A stretch of DNA of 31,170 nt from JAVVVD01 sp964642795. Lineage in GTDB: Bacteria; Bacillota; Clostridia; Christensenellales; CAG-138. A model generated the notes under the pieces. That model was not told where the DNA came from. It was given only the letters and a program-made list of their open reading frames with translations, and made no database searches. Where the stretch lies: NCBI GenBank assembly GCA_964642795.1, contig CAZXRQ010000020.1:1-31170 (forward strand), read 5' to 3'. Made by a program: the position numbers and the translations under genes. Each line of letters opens with the position of its first letter. The stretch's first letter is position 1. Shown here piece by piece: positions 14,234-22,143 of the stretch.

Positions 14234-16255
14234 ATGAACGAATTCCATGTGGTCTCCCCATTCACACCGCAGGGCGATCAGCCCGAAGCGATAGACGCGC
14301 TGGCAAAGGGCGTGCTCTCGGGCGACCGCTTACAGGTGCTGCTGGGGGTTACCGGCAGCGGCAAAACATATACCATGGCTAAGGTCATAGAGCGGGTGCA
14401 GAAGCCCACGCTTGTGCTTGCGCACAACAAGACTTTGGCTGCACAGCTGTGCAGCGAGTTTAGGGAATTCTTTCCGGACAGTGCAGTGGGGTATTTTGTT
14501 TCGTACTACGATTACTTCCAGCCGGAGGCGTACATCGCCTCCTCCGATACATACATAGAAAAGGTTGCCACGATAAACGACGAGATCGACCGCCTGCGCC
14601 ACAGCGCCACCTGTGCGCTCAACGAAAGACGGGATGTGATAATAGTATCCTCCGTATCCTGCATATACGCGCTGGGCGATCCGGAGGAATATCTTCGCAT
14701 GAGCCTTTCGCTGAGGAAGGGTATGCAGATAGACCGCGATACCGTGATGCGCAGGCTGGTGGATATACAGTTTCAGCGCAACGAATTCGAGTTTGCGCGC
14801 GGCAGCTTCCGGGCCAAGGGCGACGTGCTGGAGATATATCCCGTAAGCTGGACCGAGCGTGCGCTTAGGGTGGAATTCTTCGGCGATGAGATCGAGCGCA
14901 TAAGCGAGATACAGGCGCTTACAGGCGAACCGCTGCTGGACAGAACGCATGTGGCTATATTTCCCGCTACGCACTATGCGGCGGGACGTGATAAACTTGA
15001 GGCTGCAATTGGCAACATAGAGGACGATATGGAGGCGCAGGTGCGCCGCTTCGAGGAGGAGAATAAGCTCATCGAGGCGCAGCGCATACGCCAGCGCACA
15101 GAATACGATATGGACATGATGCGCGAGATAGGCTACTGTCAGGGCATCGAAAACTACTCGCGCTATTTTGACGGGCGCAAGCCGGGCCAGCCGCCGTTTA
15201 CGCTGCTGGATTATTTCCCGGACGACTACATTGTGATGATAGACGAATCGCACGTCAGCATACCGCAGATACGCGGCATGTACCGCGGCGATCATGCACG
15301 CAAGGCCAGTCTTGTGGAATACGGGTTCAGGCTGCCGTCGGCGTTTGATAACCGGCCGCTGCGGTTTGAGGAATTTGACCAGCGGGTAAAGCAGCTAATA
15401 TGCGTATCCGCTACGCCGGGTGAGTACGAGTTTGAGCGCGCATCCCGCGTGGCGGAGCAGATAATACGCCCTACCGGCCTTATAGATCCGGAGATAACCG
15501 TGCGCCCCGTAAAGGGGCAGGTGGACGACCTGCTTGGAGAGGTGAAGCTCACCGCTCAAAAGGGTATGAGGACGCTTGTGACCACGCTTACCAAGCGTAT
15601 GGCGGAAACGCTTACCGAGTATTTGGACCGCATGGGAGTCAGGGTGCGCTACATGCACTCCGAGATACACACGATGGATCGCATGGAGATAATACGCGAC
15701 CTGCGGCTGGGCGAGTTCGACGTGCTGGTGGGGATAAACCTGCTGCGCGAAGGACTGGATCTGCCCGAGGTGGGGCTGGTTGCCATACTGGATGCGGATA
15801 AGGAGGGCTTTTTGCGCTCTGCCACGTCGCTTATACAGACCGTGGGACGCGCCGCGCGAAACGTGGACGGCCGCGTGATAATGTATGCGGATGTGATTAC
15901 CGACTCCATGCGCAAAGCTATAGACGAGACCGAGCGCCGCAGGAAGAAGCAGCTGGAGTACAACGCGGCGCATAACATCACGCCAAAGAGCATACAGAAG
16001 GCAGTGCATGATACGCTGACCATATCCGCCAGCCGCAGCGATGCGGAGGCTGTGCGCACAGAGGCGGAACGCGCGGCAAGGATAGCTCTCCTTAAGGAGC
16101 AGATGCGCCAGGCTGCCGCAGAGCTGGAATTCGAGGCGGCGGCCAAGCTGCGCGACGAGCTGTTCAAGCTGACCGGCGAGAACAACCCCCATTCGCGCAT
16201 AGCCCCGGGTACGCCGGGCAGCAAACGCCCCGCGCGGGAGCGCGGACGCAAGTAA
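14234..16255 (+). CDS. uvrB: Excinuclease ABC subunit B
   Basis: 673-residue UvrB, the damage-verifying helicase-like subunit of nucleotide excision repair that receives DNA from UvrA and recruits UvrC. Visible features in order are the Walker A motif GVTGSGKTY (38-46), the damage-probing beta-hairpin (YYDYFQPEAY, 91-100), the DESH box near 337-340, helicase motif VI (QTVGRAAR), and a C-terminal UVR motif (ELEFEAAAKLRDELFKL) that contacts UvrC. GGAG at 14223-14226 precedes the ATG. uvrA follows 55 bases later, the usual uvrBA order. uvrC is not in the window. Full length, with no missing motif. Confidence 0.98.
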   Translation: MNEFHVVSPFTPQGDQPEAIDALAKGVLSGDRLQVLLGVTGSGKTYTMAKVIERVQKPTLVLAHNKTLAAQLCSEFREFFPDSAVGYFVSYYDYFQPEAYIASSDTYIEKVATINDEIDRLRHSATCALNERRDVIIVSSVSCIYALGDPEEYLRMSLSLRKGMQIDRDTVMRRLVDIQFQRNEFEFARGSFRAKGDVLEIYPVSWTERALRVEFFGDEIERISEIQALTGEPLLDRTHVAIFPATHYAAGRDKLEAAIGNIEDDMEAQVRRFEEENKLIEAQRIRQRTEYDMDMMREIGYCQGIENYSRYFDGRKPGQPPFTLLDYFPDDYIVMIDESHVSIPQIRGMYRGDHARKASLVEYGFRLPSAFDNRPLRFEEFDQRVKQLICVSATPGEYEFERASRVAEQIIRPTGLIDPEITVRPVKGQVDDLLGEVKLTAQKGMRTLVTTLTKRMAETLTEYLDRMGVRVRYMHSEIHTMDRMEIIRDLRLGEFDVLVGINLLREGLDLPEVGLVAILDADKEGFLRSATSLIQTVGRAARNVDGRVIMYADVITDSMRKAIDETERRRKKQLEYNAAHNITPKSIQKAVHDTLTISASRSDAEAVRTEAERAARIALLKEQMRQAAAELEFEAAAKLRDELFKLTGENNPHSRIAPGTPGSKRPARERGRK

Positions 16256-16310
16256 ACAGAGAATGGTTTTTCGCCGCACTGCGCGGCGGGTGCAAGTAAA
16301 AAGGGAGTAT

Positions 16311-19127
16311 ATGAAGGACAGTATCATCATCGAAGGCGCGCGGGAGCACAACCTCAAAAATGTGGACGTGACCCTGCCGCGAAACAAGCTCATCGTGTTC
16401 ACGGGGCTGTCGGGCAGCGGCAAGTCCAGTCTCGCGTTCGACACGATATACGCGGAGGGCCAGCGCAGGTACATGGAATCGCTGTCCTCCTATGCGCGGC
16501 AGTTTTTAGGCCAGATGGAAAAACCGGACGTGGACTATATCGAGGGCCTGTCGCCGGCGATATCCATAGACCAAAAGAGCACCAGCCACAACCCGCGCTC
16601 CACCGTGGGCACGGTAACCGAAATACACGATTATCTAAGGCTGCTGTATGCCCGCATAGGTATACCGCACTGCCCCAAATGCGGCCGCGAGATACAGCGG
16701 CAGAGCATAGACCAGGTGGTGGATCAGATAAAGGTTACCGGCGCACACAGGCTCCAGGTGATAGCGCCAGCCGTGCGCGCGCGCAAGGGAGAGCACGTTA
16801 AGCTGCTTGAGCAGATACGCAAGGACGGCTACGTCCGTGTGCGGGTGGACGGTACGGTATACGATATAAACGAAGTACCGCCGCTGGAAAAGACCAAGAA
16901 GCATACCATAGACGTTGTGGTGGACAGGCTTACGTTAAAGGAGGGCATAGATTCGCGCTTGAGTGAATCGCTGGAGACGGCGTTTGCGTTTGGCTCCGGG
17001 CTTGCCAAGGTGCTCTGCGACGATACGGAGCTGGTGTTTTCCCAGCATTACGCCTGCCCGGACTGCGGCATAAGCATAGAGGAGCTTACGCCACGCATGT
17101 TCAGCTTCAACAACCCCTTTGGCGCGTGCCAGACCTGTATGGGGCTGGGTATGCTGCACAGGATAAGCCCCGCGCTGGTGGTGCCGAACGAATCGCTTAC
17201 GCTTGCCGAAAACGCCATAAACGTATCCGGCTGGCAGAGCGCGGGATCAGACTCGATATCCTCTATGTACTTTAAGGCGCTGTGCGAGCATTACCATATT
17301 CCAACGGACGTGCCGTGGCGCGAGCTGCCCAAGGCCACGCGGGATACAATACTCTACGGCTCCGGCGATACCAAGCTGCGCATCACATACGAGCGCGAGT
17401 TTGGGCGCGGTACGTTTGACGCCGCGTTCGAGGGCGTGATAACCAACCTGGAACGCCGTTACTCCGAGACCCAGTCGGAATACATCAAGCAGGAGCTTGA
17501 AACCTATATGAGCAACACGCCCTGCCCGGATTGCGGCGGGAGACGCTTAAAGCCAGCGAGCCTTGCCGTAACGGTGGGCGGTATATCCATAGCGGAGCTA
17601 AGCGAAATGACAGTGCTGTGCGCGCGCGAGTTTTTGCGTACGCTGGAGCTTAGCGAGACCCACCGTATGATAGGCGAGCAGATATTCAAGGAGCTGGATT
17701 CGCGCCTTGGCTTCCTTGTGAATGTGGGGTTGGATTACCTTACGCTTTCCCGCGGGGCCACCACGCTCTCCGGAGGCGAGGCACAGCGTATACGCCTTGC
17801 CACCCAGATAGGCAGCGGGCTTGTGGGCGTACTGTACATACTGGACGAGCCCAGCATAGGCCTGCATCAGCGGGATAATGCGCGGCTGCTCAGCACACTG
17901 AAGGGTATGCGCGATCTCGGAAATACGCTTATCGTGGTGGAGCACGACGAGGAAACCATTCGTACCGCTGATTATGTGCTGGACATGGGCCCCGGCGCGG
18001 GAGAGCACGGCGGGCTTATCGTGGCGCAGGGTACGCCGGAGGACATTATGAACACCCCCGGTTCCATAACCGGGCAGTTCCTGTCCGGAGAACGCAGCAT
18101 AGCCATACCCGCGCAGCGCAGACAGCCCAAGGGGTATCTTTCCATTCGCGGCGCGCGCGCGCACAACCTAAAGAACATAGACGTGGATATACCGCTGGGC
18201 GTATTTACCTGCGTTACAGGCGTGTCCGGCAGCGGCAAGTCCAGCCTTGTAAACGACGTAATAAAGACCACGCTGCTGCGTGAGCTCAACCGCGCGCGGG
18301 AGCGCAACGACGGCACATACGACGACATAACGGGCATTGAGGCGCTGGATAAGATAATCGATATCGACCAGTCCCCGATAGGGCGCACGCCGCGAAGCAA
18401 CCCGGCGACATATACCGGCCTTTTCGACCTTATCCGCAAGGTCTTCGCCATGATGCCGGACGCCAAGCTCCGCGGCTATGACAGCGGGCGCTTCAGCTTC
18501 AATGTAAAGGGCGGCCGGTGTGAAACCTGCCACGGCGACGGCATAATCAAGATCGAGATGCACTTTTTGCCCGACGTATACGTTCCGTGCGAGGTATGCA
18601 AGGGCAAGCGTTACAATCGCGAGACGCTGGAGGTAAAATACAAGGGTAAGACCATCGCGGACGTGCTGGATATGACGGTTGAGGAGGCGTTGTCGTTTTT
18701 CTCCGCACAGCCAAAGCTCAAGCGCAAGCTGCAAACGCTGTTTGACGTGGGGCTGGGCTATATAAGGCTGGGGCAGCCCTCAACCACGCTTTCGGGCGGC
18801 GAGGCGCAGCGCGTAAAGCTCGCAACGGAGCTCTCCCGGCCGGATACGGGCAAGACCATGTATGTGCTGGACGAGCCTACCACCGGGTTGCACGTGGCGG
18901 ACGTGGAGCGCCTTATAGAGATACTGCAGCGGCTTTGCACCAAGGGAAGCACAGTGCTGGTTATAGAACATAATCTGGACGTAATAAAGACGGCGGATCA
19001 TGTAATCGACCTGGGGCCTGAAGGCGGGGACCGCGGCGGTTTGTTGATAGCGAAGGGAACTCCTGAGCAGGTGGCTAAGGTGGAGCAGAGCTATACGGGA
19101 CAGTATCTCAAACGAATACTGCTTTAA
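16311..19127 (+). CDS. uvrA: Excinuclease ABC subunit A
   Basis: 938-residue UvrA, the damage-sensing ABC-type ATPase of nucleotide excision repair. It has two ATPase modules: Walker A GLSGSGKS (32-39) with LSGGEAQRIRLA, and Walker A GVSGSGKS with LSGGEAQRVKLA. The zinc-binding cysteine pairs CPKC, CPDC, CQTC, a second CPDCGG, CETCHGDG and CEVCKGKRYN are present. The ATG at 16311 gives the family N-terminus (MKDSIIIEGAREHNLKN) and follows AAAAAGGGAG; an in-frame ATG at 16263 would add 16 residues unlike the family. A 6-bp GC hairpin without a U-run (16272-16288) lies between uvrB and uvrA and probably does not terminate transcription. Confidence 0.98.
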   Translation: MKDSIIIEGAREHNLKNVDVTLPRNKLIVFTGLSGSGKSSLAFDTIYAEGQRRYMESLSSYARQFLGQMEKPDVDYIEGLSPAISIDQKSTSHNPRSTVGTVTEIHDYLRLLYARIGIPHCPKCGREIQRQSIDQVVDQIKVTGAHRLQVIAPAVRARKGEHVKLLEQIRKDGYVRVRVDGTVYDINEVPPLEKTKKHTIDVVVDRLTLKEGIDSRLSESLETAFAFGSGLAKVLCDDTELVFSQHYACPDCGISIEELTPRMFSFNNPFGACQTCMGLGMLHRISPALVVPNESLTLAENAINVSGWQSAGSDSISSMYFKALCEHYHIPTDVPWRELPKATRDTILYGSGDTKLRITYEREFGRGTFDAAFEGVITNLERRYSETQSEYIKQELETYMSNTPCPDCGGRRLKPASLAVTVGGISIAELSEMTVLCAREFLRTLELSETHRMIGEQIFKELDSRLGFLVNVGLDYLTLSRGATTLSGGEAQRIRLATQIGSGLVGVLYILDEPSIGLHQRDNARLLSTLKGMRDLGNTLIVVEHDEETIRTADYVLDMGPGAGEHGGLIVAQGTPEDIMNTPGSITGQFLSGERSIAIPAQRRQPKGYLSIRGARAHNLKNIDVDIPLGVFTCVTGVSGSGKSSLVNDVIKTTLLRELNRARERNDGTYDDITGIEALDKIIDIDQSPIGRTPRSNPATYTGLFDLIRKVFAMMPDAKLRGYDSGRFSFNVKGGRCETCHGDGIIKIEMHFLPDVYVPCEVCKGKRYNRETLEVKYKGKTIADVLDMTVEEALSFFSAQPKLKRKLQTLFDVGLGYIRLGQPSTTLSGGEAQRVKLATELSRPDTGKTMYVLDEPTTGLHVADVERLIEILQRLCTKGSTVLVIEHNLDVIKTADHVIDLGPEGGDRGGLLIAKGTPEQVAKVEQSYTGQYLKRILL

Positions 19128-19145
19128 TTTAGGGGGGGTAGGTAT

Positions 19146-19874
19146 ATGCAGCATAACATGGAGAGATGGTACAGCGCCACCAGACAGCGTTTGTCCGTGC
19201 GCCGCTATGCTGGCGAACCGGCAGACGAAGATATGAATGCCTTGCGGGAAGCCGCCGCGCTGCTGAGCGTTCGCGGAGTGCGTATAGAGCTGGGTATGGC
19301 GGAGAGCGCGTTTATTCCGGGGCTGGGCAAAGCCAACATAAGCGGGACGACCTGCTTTGCAGCGTTTATCAAGCAGAAGGGCGCTGAAGATGAAAGCGTG
19401 GGCTATCTGGGTGAGGCGTTTATACTGGAGTGTACCGCGCTGGGCCTTGGCACCTGCTGGGCGGGGGCAAGCTACAACCGCGCTTCGTTGAAGCGGACGC
19501 TCACGTTGGACGCCGGTGAAAAGCTGCGGCTGGTCACCGCCGTAGGCATACCAGAGCAAAAATGCTCGCCGCGGCCACGAAAACCGTTGGATAATCTCAC
19601 CGGCCTTGACCAGGAGCAGCTTGCCGCGCTTCCGGAGTGGCAAAAGCGGGCGATAGAATGTGCGCGGATAGCGCCTTCGGCTGTAAATGCGCAGCCGTGG
19701 GAGTTTGTACTGGGGGAAAATGATATAACCGTGCGGCGTACGGGCATGAACTTCGGCTATGGCGCGCTGGACTGCGGTATTGCCATGCTGCATATTGAGC
19801 TTGGCGCGGCACATTGCGGCGTTACAGGCGAATGGCAGAAGGACGGCGCAGAGAACAAGTTCTGTGCTTTGTAA
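19146..19874 (+). CDS. Nitroreductase-like protein
   Basis: 242-residue protein of the nitroreductase superfamily, of the kind annotated as putative TM nitroreductase (TM1586-like), in which two nitroreductase halves lie in tandem. Signals are RQRLSVRRYAGEP at the N-terminus, LGEAFILECTALGLGTCWAGA in the middle, and IECARIAPSAVNAQPWEF, the FMN-contacting stretch, in the second half. FMN-dependent NAD(P)H oxidation is the family activity; the substrate is not predictable. It ends 31 bases before rex, a regulator of NADH balance, which fits a redox theme. A run of seven G (19132-19138) lies in the ribosome-binding region upstream of the ATG at 19146. It follows uvrA by 18 bases. Confidence 0.82.
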   Translation: MQHNMERWYSATRQRLSVRRYAGEPADEDMNALREAAALLSVRGVRIELGMAESAFIPGLGKANISGTTCFAAFIKQKGAEDESVGYLGEAFILECTALGLGTCWAGASYNRASLKRTLTLDAGEKLRLVTAVGIPEQKCSPRPRKPLDNLTGLDQEQLAALPEWQKRAIECARIAPSAVNAQPWEFVLGENDITVRRTGMNFGYGALDCGIAMLHIELGAAHCGVTGEWQKDGAENKFCAL

Positions 19875-19905
19875 GCGATAAAGACGGAAGTGAGAGGAAG
19901 CAGAA

Positions 19906-20538
19906 ATGTTGGAGCACAGGGTATCCGAGGCGGTAATACGCCGTATGCCGCGTTATTACAGGCAGCTGATAGTACTGCAAAGCCAGGGTGTTGAGCGCAT
20001 ATCAAGCAGCGCGCTTGCGGACCAGATGCGCCTTAACGCATCGCAGGTGAGGCAGGATTTCAACTGCTTCGGCGGCTTTGGCCAGCAGGGCTACGGCTAT
20101 AACGTCAGCTATCTGCTGGAGGAGATACGCAGCATACTCGCGGTGGATCACAGCTATACGATGGTGATCGTGGGCGCGGGGCATATAGGCCATGCGCTTG
20201 CCGCGTTTGAGGGCTTTGAGCGGGACGGTATAACCGTACGCGCGCTGTTCGACGTGGATGAGGCGCTCGTGGGTACGGAGTGCGCAGGAAAGCCCGTGCT
20301 GCATGTGGACGACATGGAGGAATACATCAAAAACAACTGTATAGACGTGGGCGTGATAGCCGCAAGGCGTTCTGCGGCGCAAGCGCTTGCGGATTGCATG
20401 GTGCGCGCAGGCGTAAAGGGCATATGGAATTTTGCTCCCACGGACGTTATAGCAGACGTACCCGTAGAAAACGTGCACCTGAGCGACGGCATGATATGTC
20501 TGCTGTACAAGATGGATAAAGCGGACAGTCCGCAATAA
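19906..20538 (+). CDS. rex: Redox-sensing transcriptional repressor Rex
   Basis: 210-residue Rex, which binds DNA when the NADH/NAD+ ratio is low and releases it when NADH rises, controlling fermentation and respiration genes. The N-terminal winged helix (about 1-75) includes SSALADQMRLNASQVRQDF and the FGGFGQQGYGY linker. A Rossmann domain follows with VGAGHIG (89-95), and the C-terminal swap helix contains WNFAPTDV. GAGAGGA precedes the ATG at 19906. I do not see a Rex operator (TTGTGA-type inverted repeat) immediately upstream. The gene is convergent with coaX, with only 8 bases between stop codons. Confidence 0.95.
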   Translation: MLEHRVSEAVIRRMPRYYRQLIVLQSQGVERISSSALADQMRLNASQVRQDFNCFGGFGQQGYGYNVSYLLEEIRSILAVDHSYTMVIVGAGHIGHALAAFEGFERDGITVRALFDVDEALVGTECAGKPVLHVDDMEEYIKNNCIDVGVIAARRSAAQALADCMVRAGVKGIWNFAPTDVIADVPVENVHLSDGMICLLYKMDKADSPQ

Positions 20539-20546
20539 ATCTGCTG

Positions 20547-21311
20547 CTATATATTATAGCTGTGTATCATGGCCAACCCCTCCAGCGTAAGCGTGGGGTT
20601 GACTGTATCTATGCAATCTGTCTCTCTGGAGATTACATCGCTCATGCCGCCGGTGGCGATCACCTTGAAATCAAGGCCCTGTTCTTTTTTTATCTGATTG
20701 ATTATATAATCCACCTGGCCGACGTAGCCGCGGATAACGCCGGACTGTATCGCGTTGCGCGTGTTCGTGCAGACGACGTGGTCGGGCTTGATGTATTCCA
20801 CCTTGCGCAGCATGGCCGCTTTCTCGGTGAGCGCGTCGGCGGATACCATGATGCCGGGGCAGATAAGGCCGCCGATGAATTCGCCGTATTTAGAGATGAC
20901 GCAGAAGTTGGTGGCGGTGCCAAAGTCCACAACGATGCAGGGGCCGCCGTACGTATGAAACGCCGCAACGGAGTTGCATATGCGGTCCGTGCCCAGCTGT
21001 TCGGGATAGTCGTAGCGCAGCGTGATACCCAGCTTAAGCTCAGGGCTTACCACCATCACGGGCTGCTGGAAATATACCTCGCACATCTTTTCTATCGTAT
21101 AGTTGATGTTGGGGCTTACGGAGCTCATGATCACCCCGTCCACGTCTCGCGTGGAAAGCCCGAGATGCCCGAAAAAGGACTCCATCTGCACACCGTATTC
21201 GTCCGATGTGCGTCCTAAACTGGTGGTCAACCGCCACGATTGCTTAAGATGGCCGTTTTCAAACAGACCCGTTTTGATGTTGGTGTTGCCTACGTCCAGC
21301 ACCAGCAGCAT
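20547..21311 (-). CDS. coaX: Type III pantothenate kinase
   Basis: 254-residue CoaX, which phosphorylates pantothenate in the first step of coenzyme A synthesis; it needs a monovalent cation and is not feedback-inhibited by CoA. The ASKHA-fold motifs are present: the phosphate-1 loop DVGNTNIKTG (6-15), GTDR (107-110) with the pantothenate-binding loop, and VDFGTATN (128-135). Length is normal. AAGGAGGA (about 21325-21318) precedes the ATG at 21311 and overlaps the 3' end of the upstream ECF gene, whose stop is 3 bases before this start, so the two are coupled. A 6-bp AT-rich hairpin spans the stop codon (20546-20560). Confidence 0.96.
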   Translation of the reverse strand: MLLVLDVGNTNIKTGLFENGHLKQSWRLTTSLGRTSDEYGVQMESFFGHLGLSTRDVDGVIMSSVSPNINYTIEKMCEVYFQQPVMVVSPELKLGITLRYDYPEQLGTDRICNSVAAFHTYGGPCIVVDFGTATNFCVISKYGEFIGGLICPGIMVSADALTEKAAMLRKVEYIKPDHVVCTNTRNAIQSGVIRGYVGQVDYIINQIKKEQGLDFKVIATGGMSDVISRETDCIDTVNPTLTLEGLAMIHSYNI

Positions 21312-21314
21312 ATG

Positions 21315-21956
21315 TCAGTCCTCCTTATTGTGCTCGCCGTCGGGTGAGGGATGCTTGTCCGCATTTTTGCGGTCAAAATAATATCTTAGCGCCTTGCACA
21401 CGGCGGTGCATACCACAAAGCCGGCTATCGCTTCCACAAGGCCGTTTATGCCTACGAAGGCGGCGATGAACGGCAGCAGGCCCAGCGTGCCGCGCAGTCC
21501 GCTTATCAGCTCGGAGTTGCCGAAAAACAGCATCAGCGACGTTATAAACAGCACCGTGTTGCTGATAGGCCCCACAAGGCTGGCCGTACTGTACGCAAGC
21601 AGGCTGCCTGGTTTTTTTGAATTTACCGCCTTAAAGGAAAGCCCCGTCAGCCAGCCCATCAGTACGCGCGGCACTATGCAGGTGACGATGCAGCCCAGCG
21701 GGTTTATGGCCAGCAGCGCCGCACCGAACGGGCTCATGCCAAAGCACTGTATAAGGCTGGTCACGCCAAATACGCCGCCCAGCACCGCTCCGCCAAGCGG
21801 CCCCAGAGCCACGGCCCCTATAACGACCGGTATGGTTATGAAGGTTATTTCCAAAGCGCCGGTACGCAGATAGCCCAGCGGTGTAAAGGCCATTAGCGCG
21901 ATCATCGCTATGAACATGGCATACAGCACCATCGTGCGTATATTGGCTTTGCTCAT
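21315..21956 (-). CDS. ECF transporter S component, probably pantothenate-specific (PanT)
   Basis: 214-residue integral membrane protein with about six hydrophobic helices. It fits the substrate-binding S component of an energy-coupling factor transporter, with an N-terminal VLYAMFIAMIALMAF helix and small-residue-rich helices (GPLGGAVLGGVFG). The ATPase and T subunits are not in the window, so it would use the shared module. Direct coupling to coaX argues for pantothenate as the substrate, as in PanT; this is inference. The start at 21956 follows TTGGAGG; an upstream start at 21968 would lie inside that site. The promoter is at 21985-22013 and the leader carries the 12-mer shared with efp. 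Confidence 0.85.
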   Translation of the reverse strand: MSKANIRTMVLYAMFIAMIALMAFTPLGYLRTGALEITFITIPVVIGAVALGPLGGAVLGGVFGVTSLIQCFGMSPFGAALLAINPLGCIVTCIVPRVLMGWLTGLSFKAVNSKKPGSLLAYSTASLVGPISNTVLFITSLMLFFGNSELISGLRGTLGLLPFIAAFVGINGLVEAIAGFVVCTAVCKALRYYFDRKNADKHPSPDGEHNKED

Positions 21957-21984
21957 TACTGCCTCCAATAAAAAATACTACCTG

Positions 21985-22013
21985 ATTATAACGCCTGCGC
22001 GTAAGTATGGCAA
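21985..22013 (-). promoter_or_regulatory. SigA-type promoter of the panT-coaX operon
   Basis: Minus-strand TTGCCA (22013-22008), 17-bp spacer, TATAAT (21990-21985), followed by the ATCAGGTAGTAT motif that begins within the -10. Confidence 0.72.
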
Positions 22014-22063
22014 TATTTTCTGGCGCACATGCAAACATATTATTAACATATCGATGTTTCGTG

Positions 22064-22092
22064 TTTACACGGCGCGACTTTTTCTTTATAAT
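22064..22092 (+). promoter_or_regulatory. SigA-type promoter of the second VanW gene
   Basis: TTTACA (22064-22069), 17-bp spacer, TATAAT (22087-22092). The leader contains TGTGCA at 22092 and 22100 and the inverted TGCACA at 22113-22118. Confidence 0.72.
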
Positions 22093-22143
22093 GTGCATAT
22101 GTGCATGATGGGTGCACAGGCAATTATTTTTTGGAGAGGTTAA

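Noticed and set aside
16272..16288. GC hairpin between uvrB and uvrA
   Set aside because: Only 6 bp and no U-run; uvrBA are normally co-transcribed.
20546..20560. Hairpin as a terminator between convergent rex and coaX
   Set aside because: The 6-bp stem is AT-only apart from its ends and has no proper U-run; too weak to call.
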